Part shown: in pieces, positions 18,731-28,054 of the stretch
Numbering within the stretch: position 1 is the first letter of the stretch
Layout of the letters: each line of letters opens with the position of its first letter
Assembly (NCBI RefSeq): GCF_016918855.1
Contig: NZ_JADKYB010000021.1
Span: 108,325-172,324 of the forward strand
Origin: Actinacidiphila acididurans
Lineage (GTDB): Bacteria; Actinomycetota; Actinomycetes; Streptomycetales; Streptomycetaceae
Direction: 5' to 3'
DNA: 64,000 nt
Notes under the pieces: model-generated
Databases searched by the model: none
What the model saw: the letters and a program-made list of their open reading frames with translations, nothing else
What the model was told of the DNA's origin: nothing
Position numbers and translations under genes: made by a program

Positions 18731-19387
18731 CTAGCTGAAGACGATCATGGAGCCCTGGCCCAGCGACCGGGTGGCGGCGGCGTGCAGGCCGAGCCATACG
18801 TGGTGCTCGCGGGCGAAGGGGCCGGTGCCGAAGGAGGCGGAGGGGACGACGGCCGGTTCGTCGAGGTCGGTGTGGCGGTCCGGCGGGGCGGGCGCGGCCG
18901 GCGGGTGGACGGGGTCGATGCCGATCGCGGGGGCGACCAGCTCCAGTTCGCGCAGCAGGCCGTGGCTGGAGCCCAACGGGCCGCCGCCGGCGAGCAGTTC
19001 GTCGTTGGCGACCGGGTGCGGGAAGTCGAGCGGCACATAGGCGCCGGCGTGGTCGTAGTGCCACACCAGGTGCGAGCGTTGCGCGGCGGACTCGAACATC
19101 TCGAGCAACTGCTCGTAGTCGCCGCCCAGGGCGTCGACCGGGGTGACTTCGAGGCCCTGGAGGGTCAGCAGATAGGCGCGGCGCAGGAAGTGCAGCGCGT
19201 CGTAGTCGAAGCAGGCGATGGGCGCGACGTCCCCGGACAGGCCCGGCATGTAGCTGTAGACGGGGACGGGCGGCTGCCCGGCGTCGCTCAACGCCTGGTC
19301 GTACCGGGCGAGTTCCTCGGAGAACGGATTCTCCGGACTGTGGCAGAGCACGTCCACGAGCGGCACCAGCCACAGGTCACAGGCCAC
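18731..19387 (-). CDS. Conserved hypothetical protein
   Basis: 218 aa from GTG 19387, preceded by GGAGA 9 bases upstream; the frame opens earlier at 19441. Sequence begins 'VACDLWLVPLVDVLCHSPE' and contains 'DALGGDYEQLLEMFESAAQRS' and 'ASFGTGPFAREHHVWLGLH'. No signal peptide, membrane segment or catalytic motif is recognised. Its convergent neighbour is the SLATT gene; the GntR gene lies 79 bases upstream on the same strand. I recognise it only as a conserved actinobacterial protein. Confidence 0.65.
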   Translation of the reverse strand: MACDLWLVPLVDVLCHSPENPFSEELARYDQALSDAGQPPVPVYSYMPGLSGDVAPIACFDYDALHFLRRAYLLTLQGLEVTPVDALGGDYEQLLEMFESAAQRSHLVWHYDHAGAYVPLDFPHPVANDELLAGGGPLGSSHGLLRELELVAPAIGIDPVHPPAAPAPPDRHTDLDEPAVVPSASFGTGPFAREHHVWLGLHAAATRSLGQGSMIVFS

Positions 19388-19466
19388 GTACGTCTCTCCG
19401 TCCGTCCGGGGAACCGGCCCTCCGATGGGCCGGGGCGTCAAGCGTAAGGCGACCGTGCCTGCCGCG

Positions 19467-20153
19467 TCAGGAGCGCGCCGGGGCGAGCTTGTCCATGAGG
19501 GCCCGGATGTGGCGGTGGTACTCCTTGGTGAGCCGCCGCGCGGTCTCGGTGTCGCGCGCCTCCACCGCGCCGACCAGCGCGACGTGGTCGGACCAGCACA
19601 CCCCGGCGAGGTCGGGCAGCGCCCGCAGGTGGGGCACGGCGTAGATCCAGGTCTGCGCCCGCATCCGGTCCAGGAACTCGCTGATGTGCGGATTGCCGCC
19701 CATGGCCACCAGTTCCCGCCAGAACCGCAGGTCGCAGCCGATCAGTACGTCGAGGACGCCGGCCTGCGCGGCGCGGGCGGCGTCCACGGCGCGGCGCCGT
19801 ACCGAGGCGAGGTCCGCCGCGGCCAGTTCGCCCATGCCGTGCTCGGACAGGTGCCGGAAGGCGGCTTCGGCGACGAACACCTGGGCGTCGGTCAGTGAGC
19901 GGAAGTCCTCTGCGGTCAGCCGGCGCACCTGGAAGCCGCGGTGCTGCTCGACCTCCAGCAGTCCCTGTGCGGCGAGGTCGACCAGCGCCTCGCGCACCGG
20001 GGTGGCCGAGACACCATAGGTGTCGGCTATCTCCTTGACGGTGAAGTGGCGGCCGCCCTGGAGGCGTCCGGTGAGCACCTCGTCGCGCAGGGCGTCGGCG
20101 ATCTGCTGGCGCAGACTGCTGCGCCGCACCGGCGATGTACCGCCCTCCGCCAT
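19467..20153 (-). CDS. GntR-family regulator, FadR/FCD type
   Basis: 228 aa. Winged helix at about 12-80 with 'LRQQIADALRDEVLTGRL' and 'VKEIADTYGVSATPVREAL'. The C-terminal FCD-like helical bundle (about 90-225) carries histidines and acidic residues that bind a metal and an organic acid in the family ('GCDLRFWRELVAMGGNPHI', 'DHVALVGAVEARDTETA'). ATG at 20153 gives the typical length; an extension to 20450 is not needed. Target unknown; the divergent kinase gene begins 262 bases away. Confidence 0.88.
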   Translation of the reverse strand: MAEGGTSPVRRSSLRQQIADALRDEVLTGRLQGGRHFTVKEIADTYGVSATPVREALVDLAAQGLLEVEQHRGFQVRRLTAEDFRSLTDAQVFVAEAAFRHLSEHGMGELAAADLASVRRRAVDAARAAQAGVLDVLIGCDLRFWRELVAMGGNPHISEFLDRMRAQTWIYAVPHLRALPDLAGVCWSDHVALVGAVEARDTETARRLTKEYHRHIRALMDKLAPARS

Positions 20154-20415
20154 TGCCGCTCCCGTCCCGTTCTCCGCACCCGCATCCGCCACACCTGCTG
20201 TACCTGCCGTACCCGCGGTACGGCGCACGCATCGCACACCCGTGTGGCCTCCGCACACGATATGCGAGGGGCATACGTATATGAGTGGCGAATGATCGTA
20301 CGAGCCCACAGGGACGGTGGCCGCGACACGGGCCGGGCACCGGCGTCGCTCCGCTGCGACCGGAATTCGTACGCTTATCCTTCGCCTCACACGTACGGGG
20401 GAGGAGCGGGCGGCC

Positions 20416-22146
20416 ATGGACGAGCTGAGGACCGACGATCCGCGCCGCATAGGCGCCTACCGGCTGCTGGGCCGGCTCGGCACCGGCGGCATGGGCATCG
20501 TCTACCTGGCCCGCTCCGCCCGCGGCCGCACGGTCGCGGTCAAGCTGGTGCGGGCCGAACTCGCCGCCCAGGAGGAGTTCCGGGACCGTTTCCGGCGCGA
20601 GGTGCAGGCGGCCCGCCGGGTCGGCGGCACCTGGACCGCGCCCGTCCTGGACGCCGACACCGAGGCGGAGATCCCGTGGGTGGCCACCGGTTACGTCGCC
20701 GGTCCCTCGCTCTCCCAGGTGGTCAGGGAGCACGGGCCGCTGCCCGAGCGGTCGGTACGGGTGCTGGCCACCGGCCTCGCCCGGGCGCTGGCCGACATCC
20801 ACGCGGCGGGGCTGATCCACCGCGACCTCAAGCCGTCCAACGTCATGATCACCATCGACGGACCCCGGGTGATCGACTTCGGCATCGCCCGCGCCCTGGA
20901 GACGGTCACCGATGCCTCGCTCACCGGCACCGGCGGCATGGTCGGCTCGCCCGCCTTCATGTCGCCCGAGCAGGTGCGCGGCGACCGGCTCACCTCCGCC
21001 TGCGACGTCTTCTGCATGGGCTCGGTCCTCGCCTACGCGGCCACCGGCCTCCAGCCGTTCGGCGCCGCGAGCAGCGGGGTGCACGCCCAGATGTTCCGCA
21101 TCGCCCAGGAGCCGCCGGACCTGACCGCCGTCCCCGCCGGCCTGCGCGACCTGGTGGCCGCCTGCCTGGTCAAGGACCCGCAGGAGCGGCCCTCCCTCGA
21201 CCGGGTACGGGACATGGCCGCCGCCCTTGCGCCCGCCGGAGCCGACGCCCCGCCCGCCGACGAACCCTGGTTGCCCGGCGCAATAGTGGCGCGGCTGGGC
21301 CGGCACGCGGTCCGGCTGCTCGAACTGGAGGCGGACGGGACCGGCTCGCTGCCCGTGGTCCCGGCCCCGGCACCCGCCGAACCCGCGGCGGCCGTCGTCA
21401 CGGCGACGGCGGCCCGTGCGAACGCCGCCACCATTGCGCCCGAACCCGCAGCCATGGCGGCGCCCGTGGAGCCGCTGCGGCCCGTCGAGCCGGTCGAACC
21501 CATGACGTCTGCCGCGCCCGTACGGTCCGAGCCGCCGTACGCCCCGGCGCCGACCGTCACCACCGCGCCGACCGCACCAACTCTGCCCGCCGAAGCATCC
21601 GGCCACTTCGGGTCCGTCGCGGACGAGCCCGACCCGGTGCCGCCGCCGGGGCGGCGCCGGCGCGGGCGGCTGATCGGGACCGTGGCCGCGGTCGCCGTGG
21701 TGGCCGGTGGGGCCACCGCTCTGGTGGCCGTTCTGGAGCACCACGGCGGGGGCCCGGCGGCCCCGGGTCCGTCCCCGTCCGGCGGGCGCTCCACCGCCGC
21801 GCGGAACCCGGCCACGGGCCCGGTCCTGCCCGCCGGCTACGTCGGCACCTGGCTGACGTCGTTCACCACGGAGCTGGGCGTCAACACCCGCACCCTGATG
21901 ATCCGCCCGGACGGGACCGCCGAACTGCGCGGCGACAGCCCCTCGTACCACTGCGTGTGGTCGATGCGGGTGACGTCGACGGCGCCGAGGGTGGAGCTCA
22001 GCCCGTCGAAGGTGTTCAGCGGGTCGCCGGCCGGCTCGTGCAACCCGGGTGAGGCGACCGTGCTGACCCTGCTCGACGCGAACCGTCTGCGCCGCGACAA
22101 CGCGGACGGCGACCGCGCGCCGCTGACCTACCGCAGGGCCGGCTGA
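20416..22146 (+). CDS. Serine/threonine protein kinase with single TM and extracellular tail
   Basis: 576 aa. Hanks-type kinase domain about 12-275: glycine loop 'LGTGGMGIVY', catalytic Lys43 in AVKLVR, HRDLKPSN with Asp138, DFG at 155-157 and 'GSPAFMSPEQ'. A proline/alanine-rich juxtamembrane linker (about 310-410) leads to a membrane helix 'LIGTVAAVAVVAGGATALVA', then a roughly 120-residue outside domain ('GYVGTWLTSFTTELGVNTR'). It therefore likely reads an extracellular signal, but lacks PASTA repeats. ATG at 20416 with GAGGAG 9 bases before. Convergent with purA. Confidence 0.93.
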   Translation: MDELRTDDPRRIGAYRLLGRLGTGGMGIVYLARSARGRTVAVKLVRAELAAQEEFRDRFRREVQAARRVGGTWTAPVLDADTEAEIPWVATGYVAGPSLSQVVREHGPLPERSVRVLATGLARALADIHAAGLIHRDLKPSNVMITIDGPRVIDFGIARALETVTDASLTGTGGMVGSPAFMSPEQVRGDRLTSACDVFCMGSVLAYAATGLQPFGAASSGVHAQMFRIAQEPPDLTAVPAGLRDLVAACLVKDPQERPSLDRVRDMAAALAPAGADAPPADEPWLPGAIVARLGRHAVRLLELEADGTGSLPVVPAPAPAEPAAAVVTATAARANAATIAPEPAAMAAPVEPLRPVEPVEPMTSAAPVRSEPPYAPAPTVTTAPTAPTLPAEASGHFGSVADEPDPVPPPGRRRRGRLIGTVAAVAVVAGGATALVAVLEHHGGGPAAPGPSPSGGRSTAARNPATGPVLPAGYVGTWLTSFTTELGVNTRTLMIRPDGTAELRGDSPSYHCVWSMRVTSTAPRVELSPSKVFSGSPAGSCNPGEATVLTLLDANRLRRDNADGDRAPLTYRRAG

Positions 22147-22219
22147 TCCGCCGGCCCTCCCCCGGCGGCCGGCCGTTCGGCTGCGGTCGGCCGGACCGCA
22201 TGGGGGCCGGCCGACCGGA

Positions 22220-23503
22220 TCACACGAACGAGTTGATCTCGATGGTCTCGGTGCGGCCCGGGCCGACCCCGATCGCGGAGATGGGCGCGCCCGACATCTC
22301 CTCCAGCGCCTTGACGTAGTCCTGCGCCTGCTGGGGCAGGTCGGCGAAGGTCTTGGCCTTGCTGATGTCCTCCGACCAGCCGGGCAGGTACTCGTACACC
22401 GGCTTGGCGTGGTGGAAGTCGGTCTGGCTGTACGGCAGTTCGTCGACCCGGCGGCCGTCGATCTCGTACGCCACGCACACCGGGATGCGCTCCCAGCCGG
22501 TGAGCACGTCGAGCTTGGTGAGGAAGAAGTCGGTCAGGCCGTTGACGCGGGTGGCGTAGCGGGCGATGACCGCGTCGAACCAGCCGCAGCGGCGGTCGCG
22601 GCCGGTGGTGACGCCGTACTCGCGGCCCACGGTCCGCAGCCGGGCGCCGTCGTCGTCGAACAGTTCGGTGGGGAACGGTCCGGAGCCCACACGCGTTGTG
22701 TAGGCCTTGAGGATGCCGATCACCCGGGTGATCTTCGTGGGGCCGACGCCGCTGCCGGTGCAGGCGCCACCTGACGTCGGGTTGGACGAGGTGACGAAGG
22801 GGTAGGTGCCGTGGTCCACGTCGAGCAGCGTGCCCTGGCCCCCTTCCATGAGCACGACCTTGCCCTCGTCCAGGGCGTTGTTGAGGACCAGCGCGGTGTC
22901 GGCGACGTAGTCCTTGATCTGCTCGGCGTACCCGAGGTATTCCTCCACCACCTGCGCGGTGCTGATCGCCCGCCGGTTGAAGATCTTGACCAGGATCTGG
23001 TTCTTGTCGTGGAGGGCCGCGTCGACCTTCTGCTGGAGGATCGATTCGTCGAACAGGTCCTGGACCCTGATGCCCACCCGGTTGATCTTGTCCGCGTAGG
23101 CCGGCCCGATGCCCCGCCCGGTGGTGCCGATCCGGCGCTTGCCGAGGAAACGCTCCGTCACCTTGTCGATGGTCTGGTGATACGGCGTGATCAGGTGCGC
23201 GTTACCACTGATCAGCAGCTTGGAGGTGTCGATGCCGCGGTCGTTCAGCCCGCTCAGCTCGGAGAGCAGGACGGCCGGGTCGACGACGACACCATTGCCG
23301 ATGACGGGGACGCAGTCCGGCGTGAGGATCCCGGAGGGGAGCAGGTGCAGCGCGTACTTCTGGTCGCCGACGACCACCGTATGACCGGCGTTGTTCCCGC
23401 CCTGGTACCGCACGACGTAGTCCACGGAACCGCCGAGCAGGTCGGTGGCCTTTCCCTTGCCCTCGTCACCCCACTGAGCACCGAGCAGCACAAGTGCGGG
23501 CAC
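22220..23503 (-). CDS. purA: Adenylosuccinate synthetase PurA
   Basis: 427 aa, GTP-dependent ligase converting IMP and aspartate to adenylosuccinate. Signature GDEGKGK at 12-18, 'YQGGNNAGHTVVVG' with the catalytic His, 'IGTTGRGIGPAYADK', 'GTLLDVDHGTYPFVTSSN' and 'EYGVTTGRDRRCGWFD' are all present. GTG start at 23503; AAGGGG lies about 14 bases upstream. Divergent from the diacylglycerol-kinase-like gene with a 134-base shared region. Confidence 0.98.
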   Translation of the reverse strand: MPALVLLGAQWGDEGKGKATDLLGGSVDYVVRYQGGNNAGHTVVVGDQKYALHLLPSGILTPDCVPVIGNGVVVDPAVLLSELSGLNDRGIDTSKLLISGNAHLITPYHQTIDKVTERFLGKRRIGTTGRGIGPAYADKINRVGIRVQDLFDESILQQKVDAALHDKNQILVKIFNRRAISTAQVVEEYLGYAEQIKDYVADTALVLNNALDEGKVVLMEGGQGTLLDVDHGTYPFVTSSNPTSGGACTGSGVGPTKITRVIGILKAYTTRVGSGPFPTELFDDDGARLRTVGREYGVTTGRDRRCGWFDAVIARYATRVNGLTDFFLTKLDVLTGWERIPVCVAYEIDGRRVDELPYSQTDFHHAKPVYEYLPGWSEDISKAKTFADLPQQAQDYVKALEEMSGAPISAIGVGPGRTETIEINSFV

Positions 23504-23575
23504 AGGCGTACACCCCTTCCGGGCGGGGCATGTCCAACGTGCAGAGAGCCGTCGAACCTGCCCCGGAATAGACGA

Positions 23576-23603
23576 AGCCCCTGACGCAAAGGCGCAAGGG
23601 GCT
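23576..23603. promoter_or_regulatory. Stem-loop in purA upstream region
   Basis: AGCCCCT (23576-23582) and AGGGGCT (23597-23603) flank a 14-base loop that contains further pairing (GCGCC/AAGGCGC-like). On the minus strand it falls in the likely purA leader, about 75 bases before the start. A role as attenuator or promoter element is a guess. Confidence 0.3.
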
Positions 23604-23637
23604 CTTGCACCGAGATTTTACCTGAGGAAGGACCAAG

Positions 23638-24477
23638 GTGTCGGCTCACGTCCCGGCCGGGCATCCCCTGCTCGTGGTCATCGACCCCACGGCGCGCGCC
23701 ACCGACGGCGAATCCGTTCGGATCGCCAAGGATGTGCTGGTCGCCGGCGCGGCTTCCGTCAAGTTCGTACTGCCCGAGTCGGCCGCCGAGGTCGAACGGG
23801 CGCTGGTCCACCGCGGCAGACGGCACCCCGTAGTGCTCGGCGACGACGCCGCGCTGCTGCGGGCCGTGCGAACCCTGCACCGCGAACGCACCCTGGGCGA
23901 CGCGCCGGTGTCCATGGTGCCGATCGGCCCGCGCTCGGCGCTGGCGCTGGCCCTGGGAGTGCCGGGGCAGGTCCCGGCCGCGGCCCGGGCGGTGCTGGAG
24001 GGCGAGCCGCGGGAGATGGACCTGCTCCTCGACGAGTCCGGCGGCATCGTGCTCGGCGCGCTGAGCATCCCGTGCGGCAACCCGGTCTCGCAGACCGCCG
24101 CGCACTGGTGGACGCCGGTGGAGAAGACCGCCCGCTCCCTGGTGCGCACCCTGACCGCGCCGATCCCGGTCAACGGCCACCAGCCGCCGCGCCGCCAGCG
24201 GCTGCGGGTCGAGGCGGACGGGGTGGTGCTGGCCGACCTGGACCAGCCGGTGCACGAGGTCTCGGTCCGCACCTCCCCCTCGGCCGGGCCGGCCCTGGCC
24301 GAGGTGCTGGTCCGCCGCTCCGAGAGCGACGGACCGCAGGTCAGCGCCCGGGCCCGGACGATCACGGTCTCCGGCCGGGACTTCCGTTACCGGGCCGACT
24401 CGGCGATCACCGGGCCGGTACGGACCCGCACCTGGACGGTGCAGCCGTCGGCGTGGCGGCTGACGGTGCCCAGGTGA
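23638..24477 (+). CDS. Diacylglycerol kinase catalytic-domain-like protein
   Basis: 279 aa. N-terminal 'LLVVIDPTARATDGESVRI' resembles the start of the DAGK/sphingosine-kinase catalytic fold, followed by 'VPIGPRSALALALGVPG', matching the region after the GGDGT motif, although the GGDGT itself is not evident. C-terminal beta-rich half includes 'REMDLLLDESGGIVLGALSI'. The gene is a usual divergent partner of purA in Streptomyces. GTG at 23638 with AGGAAGG upstream. If the GGDGT is truly missing, kinase activity is doubtful. Confidence 0.65.
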   Translation: MSAHVPAGHPLLVVIDPTARATDGESVRIAKDVLVAGAASVKFVLPESAAEVERALVHRGRRHPVVLGDDAALLRAVRTLHRERTLGDAPVSMVPIGPRSALALALGVPGQVPAAARAVLEGEPREMDLLLDESGGIVLGALSIPCGNPVSQTAAHWWTPVEKTARSLVRTLTAPIPVNGHQPPRRQRLRVEADGVVLADLDQPVHEVSVRTSPSAGPALAEVLVRRSESDGPQVSARARTITVSGRDFRYRADSAITGPVRTRTWTVQPSAWRLTVPR

Positions 24478-24594
24478 GGGCTCTGCCCGTCTTTCCCGGC
24501 TCGCGCTGCTGATCCGTCTCCCACCCATCCGATCCGTCCCGCCCGTCGCCTTGTGACGGGTCGTGCCCGGCGCAAGGCGGCGTTTTCCCGGCCG

Positions 24595-25914
24595 TCACCA
24601 GGTGACGAGCATTTCCCGGGGGCCGCGGATCACGTAGCCGGGGCGCCACTCGGGTTCGGCGACCAGGCGCATCCCGGGCGCGTCCCGCAGCAGGGTGCCG
24701 AAGGAGGCGGTCAGCTCCACCCGCGCCAGGGGCGCGCCCAGGCAGTAGTGGATCCCGGCGCCGAAGGTGAGGTGCTTGTTGTCCGCGGCGGGCCGGGAGA
24801 CGTCGAAGCGGTGCGGCTCGGCGAACCTGGCGGGGTCGTGGTTGGCCGAGCCGAACAGCAGCGCCACCTCCGCGCCGCGCGGGATCACCGTGCCGCCGAC
24901 CTCGATGTCGTCCAGCACCCAGCGCTCGAAGAGCTGGAGCGGCGTGTCGTAGCGCAGCATCTCCTCCACCGCGTCGCGCAGCAGTTCCGGCCGCTCGCGC
25001 ACCGCCCGGAGCTGGTCGGGGTGGTGGAAGAGCGCCAGCCAGCCGAGCACAGTGGTGTTGACGGTCGCCTCGTGCCCGGCATTGAGCAGCAGCACCACGG
25101 TGGAGACCATCTCCTGCTCGCTGAGCACGTCGCCGTCGTCGTGGGCCGCGATCAGCGCGCTGATCAGGTCGGTGCCGGGGTCGCGGCGACGGGCGGCGAT
25201 GAGCTCGCGCAGGTACGCGGAGAACTCCTCGCCGGCCCGCACCGCCCGCCGGGCCGTCTCCGGCGACGGGTTGAGCTCGAACATGCCGGTGATCGCGGCC
25301 GACCAGGGCCGCAGCAGGCCGCGGTCGGCGGGCGGGATGCCCAGCATTTCGGCGATCACGGCGACCGGCAGTGGCTCGGCGACCCGGGCCAGCAGGTCGC
25401 CGCCGCCGTCCGCGTACAGCCCGCCGATCAGCTCCGCGGCCAGGCGCCGCACAGTGGGCACCAGTTCCTCGACCATGCGCGGGGTGAACGCCTTGGCGAC
25501 CAGGCGGCGGATCCGGGCGTGCCGGGGGTCCTCCAGGTCGAGCATCCCCTCGCCGTTGAGCGTGGTGAACGGCTCGTGCTCGGGCGGCGGCGCCTGGCGG
25601 CCGAACTCCTCGTGGGTGAAGCGGTGCAGATAGGTGCGGCCAAGGCGGCGGTCCCGCAGCAGCGCGCTGACGTCGTCGTAGTGCGGGATCAGCCACTGGT
25701 TGCTGGGCGCGAAGAAGTGCGCCCGGCCCGCCTCGCGCAGGGCGTCGTAGGCCGGGTACGGGTCGCGCACGAAGGCGGCGGACCAGGGGTCGAAGCGGGG
25801 CGGGACGGCGGCGTTGCCGGCGGCGTTGTCGGAGGAGGGGAGCGTGTCCCCTTCGGGCGCGTGCGCCTCGGCGGCAGCGGAGGGCAGTGCGGGGTCGGGC
25901 GGCAGAGCGGTCAT
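24595..25914 (-). CDS. Cytochrome P450
   Basis: 439 aa bacterial class I P450. Haem-binding loop FGAGIHYCLGAPLAR with Cys391, I-helix AGHEAT (279-284) with the acid-alcohol pair region, ExxR at 318-321. Soluble, no membrane anchor; needs ferredoxin partners, which are not encoded nearby. ATG at 25914 overlaps the stop of the MBL-fold gene (ATGA, 25911-25914), so it is the last gene of the Nudix-MBL-P450 operon. An unassigned 40-residue N-terminal extension precedes the usual 'DPWSAAFVRDPYPAYDALR'. Substrate unknown. Confidence 0.95.
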   Translation of the reverse strand: MTALPPDPALPSAAAEAHAPEGDTLPSSDNAAGNAAVPPRFDPWSAAFVRDPYPAYDALREAGRAHFFAPSNQWLIPHYDDVSALLRDRRLGRTYLHRFTHEEFGRQAPPPEHEPFTTLNGEGMLDLEDPRHARIRRLVAKAFTPRMVEELVPTVRRLAAELIGGLYADGGGDLLARVAEPLPVAVIAEMLGIPPADRGLLRPWSAAITGMFELNPSPETARRAVRAGEEFSAYLRELIAARRRDPGTDLISALIAAHDDGDVLSEQEMVSTVVLLLNAGHEATVNTTVLGWLALFHHPDQLRAVRERPELLRDAVEEMLRYDTPLQLFERWVLDDIEVGGTVIPRGAEVALLFGSANHDPARFAEPHRFDVSRPAADNKHLTFGAGIHYCLGAPLARVELTASFGTLLRDAPGMRLVAEPEWRPGYVIRGPREMLVTW

Positions 25915-26744
25915 GGCAGGTCGATCAGTCCGTGTTCTCGCAGGTAGTCGAGCTGGGCGCGGACCGAGAGCTCGGCGGCGGGCCACAGCGCGCGGTCCAC
26001 ATCGGCGTAGACATGGGCGACGACCTCGGCGGCGGTGCGGTGGCCGGCCTCGACGGCGGTCTCGACCTGGGCGAGCCGGCTGGCGCGGTGCGCGAGGTAG
26101 TACTCCACGACGCCGCGGGCATCGGTGAGGACGGGCCCGTGGCCGGGCAGCACCGTGTCCACCCCGCCCTCGACCGTGAGGGCCTGGAGGCGGCGCAGGG
26201 AGTCCAGGTAGTCGCCCAGCCGCCCGTCGGGATGGGCGACCAGTGTCGTCCCGCGGCCCAGGACGGTGTCGCCGGTCAGGACGGCGCCGTCGGCCGGCAG
26301 GTGGAAGGACAGCGAGTCCGAGGTGTGCCCGGGGGTGGGTATCACCCGCAACTCCAGGCCGCCCGCGGTCACCGCGTCCCCGGCGCCCAGACCCTCGTCG
26401 CCGAGCCGCAGTGCCGGGTCCAGGGCGCGTACGGGCGTCCGGGTCAGCTCGGCGAACCAGGCCGCGCCCTCGGCGTGGTCGGGGTGGCCGTGGGTGAGCA
26501 GGGTCAGCGCGATCCGCTTGCCCGCCTCCTCCGCCGCGGCGGCCACCCGCGCCAGGTGGCCCTCGTCCAGCGGGCCCGGGTCCACGACCACGGCCAGCGG
26601 GGAGTCCGGCTCGGTGACGATCCAGGTGTTGGTGCCGTCCAGGGTCATCGGCGACGGGTTCGGCGCCAGTACGCACAGCGCGCGGGCGGTGGCCCAGCCG
26701 CCGATGGTCGTCTGCGGCTGCCCGGGGGGCGTCAAGGCGGTCAT
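25911..26744 (-). CDS. MBL-fold metallo-hydrolase
   Basis: 277 aa. Metal motif HGHPDHAEG, 'IPTPGHTSDSLSFHL', 'VLTGDTVLGRGTT' and 'VLPGHGPV' form the dinuclear zinc site; the C-terminal winged-helix-like segment 'RTAAEVVAHVYADVD...' places it with LACTB2-like proteins, some of which cut RNA or hydrolyse thioesters. Overlaps both neighbours by ATGA (25911-25914 and 26741-26744). In actinobacteria this gene lies in the conserved region with RidA and WhiB4-like genes. Confidence 0.9.
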   Translation of the reverse strand: MTALTPPGQPQTTIGGWATARALCVLAPNPSPMTLDGTNTWIVTEPDSPLAVVVDPGPLDEGHLARVAAAAEEAGKRIALTLLTHGHPDHAEGAAWFAELTRTPVRALDPALRLGDEGLGAGDAVTAGGLELRVIPTPGHTSDSLSFHLPADGAVLTGDTVLGRGTTLVAHPDGRLGDYLDSLRRLQALTVEGGVDTVLPGHGPVLTDARGVVEYYLAHRASRLAQVETAVEAGHRTAAEVVAHVYADVDRALWPAAELSVRAQLDYLREHGLIDLP

Positions 26745-27805
26745 CGGGCGCTCTCCTCGGTGCCGGCCGCCTGTGCGGCGCCGTCGGGGGCGATTACGGG
26801 GTCCTGCGCGGCGGCCGCCCGTACGGCGTTTCCCGCCGCTATTGCGTCGGTCGCATCCATGGCGCCTCGTGTGCCTGTCGCGTCCGTCACCTTTGCCGCG
26901 GCCGTCGCGTCCGCAGCGTCCGTTGTGTCGTCCCGGGTACTCGGGCCGGTCCCGAAGACCGTGGTGAATTCGTCGTGGCCCGGCCAGCGCAGCACGACCT
27001 CGCCGGAGGCGTCGAGGACGGCGCGGGCGAGGACGGGCGTCAGGTCGCGGGCGGAGGCGGCGGCCAGGGCGCTGTCCGCGGTGTCGTACGGCAGCAGGTC
27101 GCGCAGCATGGTGATGGTCGGCGGAAGCATGGTCAGCTCGCCGCGGTCGTAACCCGCGACACCTTGTGCCGGGCGCAGCCAGACGGTGTGGTCGGCCTCG
27201 CCGGACACGTCCCGGGTGCGCTGGCCCTCCGGGAGGCGGGCGAGGAAGAACCAGGTGTCGTAGCGGCGTGCCTCGAACTCCGGGGTGATCCAGCGCGCCC
27301 AGGGCGCGAGCAGGTCCGAGCGCAGCACCAGGCCGCGGCCGGCCAGGAAGTCGGCGAAGGCGAGGTCGTGGGCGACCAGGGCGGCCCGGTCGGCCTCCCA
27401 GTCCGCGCCCGTGGTGTCGGCCACGACCGTCTCCGGGTCCGGTCCGGCCAGCAGCACCCCGGACTCCTCGAAGGTCTCGCGGACCGCGGCGCACACCACG
27501 GCCTGCGCGTGCGCCGGTGGCACCCCCAGCGCCGCCGACCACCTGTCCAGGGCCGGCCCGGCCCAGCCCACCGGCCGCTCGTCGCGCGGGTCCACGCCGC
27601 CGCCCGGATACGCGTACGCGCCCCCGGCGAAGGCCATGGAGGCGCGTCTGCGCAGCATGTGCACCGCCGGCCCGTCCGGGGTGTCCCGGAGCAGCAGCAC
27701 GGTGGCCGCGGGCTTCGGCTCCACCGCGGTGAGTTCACCCCGGCTCAGCGCGCGGACCCGGTCGGGCCAGGACGCGGGCAGCGCCGGACCGTTCATCGAG
27801 GTCAT
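26741..27805 (-). CDS. Nudix hydrolase with Ala-rich tail
   Basis: 354 aa. The Nudix motif is split: GGGVDPRD at 68-75 and RETFEESG at 109-116, with about 35 residues inserted, as in the NUDT19/Nudt-CoA type. Likely hydrolyses a nucleoside diphosphate derivative or CoA ester. The last 70 residues are a repetitive Asp/Ala/Thr tail ('TTDAADATAAAKVTDATG') not expected for the family and probably disordered. First gene of the overlapping operon with the MBL-fold hydrolase and the P450. Confidence 0.85.
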   Translation of the reverse strand: MTSMNGPALPASWPDRVRALSRGELTAVEPKPAATVLLLRDTPDGPAVHMLRRRASMAFAGGAYAYPGGGVDPRDERPVGWAGPALDRWSAALGVPPAHAQAVVCAAVRETFEESGVLLAGPDPETVVADTTGADWEADRAALVAHDLAFADFLAGRGLVLRSDLLAPWARWITPEFEARRYDTWFFLARLPEGQRTRDVSGEADHTVWLRPAQGVAGYDRGELTMLPPTITMLRDLLPYDTADSALAAASARDLTPVLARAVLDASGEVVLRWPGHDEFTTVFGTGPSTRDDTTDAADATAAAKVTDATGTRGAMDATDAIAAGNAVRAAAAQDPVIAPDGAAQAAGTEESAR

Positions 27806-28054
27806 GGGCCGGAGCCTACGTGCCTGCGGCGAAATGTTCGAGAGTGCGTCCGTCCGGGCCCGGTGGCCGGGCCCGGACGTGCGATGCGCCGGTGTCCCGG
27901 CCGCCGGTGCCGGGGACCCGTCGCAATTGCGTCGGATACGGCTCCCGAGGCACTTCGGTAAGCGCTGTCCGGCCGGCGTTCGGTCAGCGCTCGGACAGCC
28001 GGTCGGCGCTCTTCGGCCCGCCGCTCAGCACCGTTCGGCCGGAACCGCCCGGAG

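Noticed and set aside
24595..27805. P450 as part of a biosynthetic gene cluster
   Set aside because: Neighbours are MBL-fold and Nudix housekeeping-type genes; no synthase, ferredoxin or transporter.
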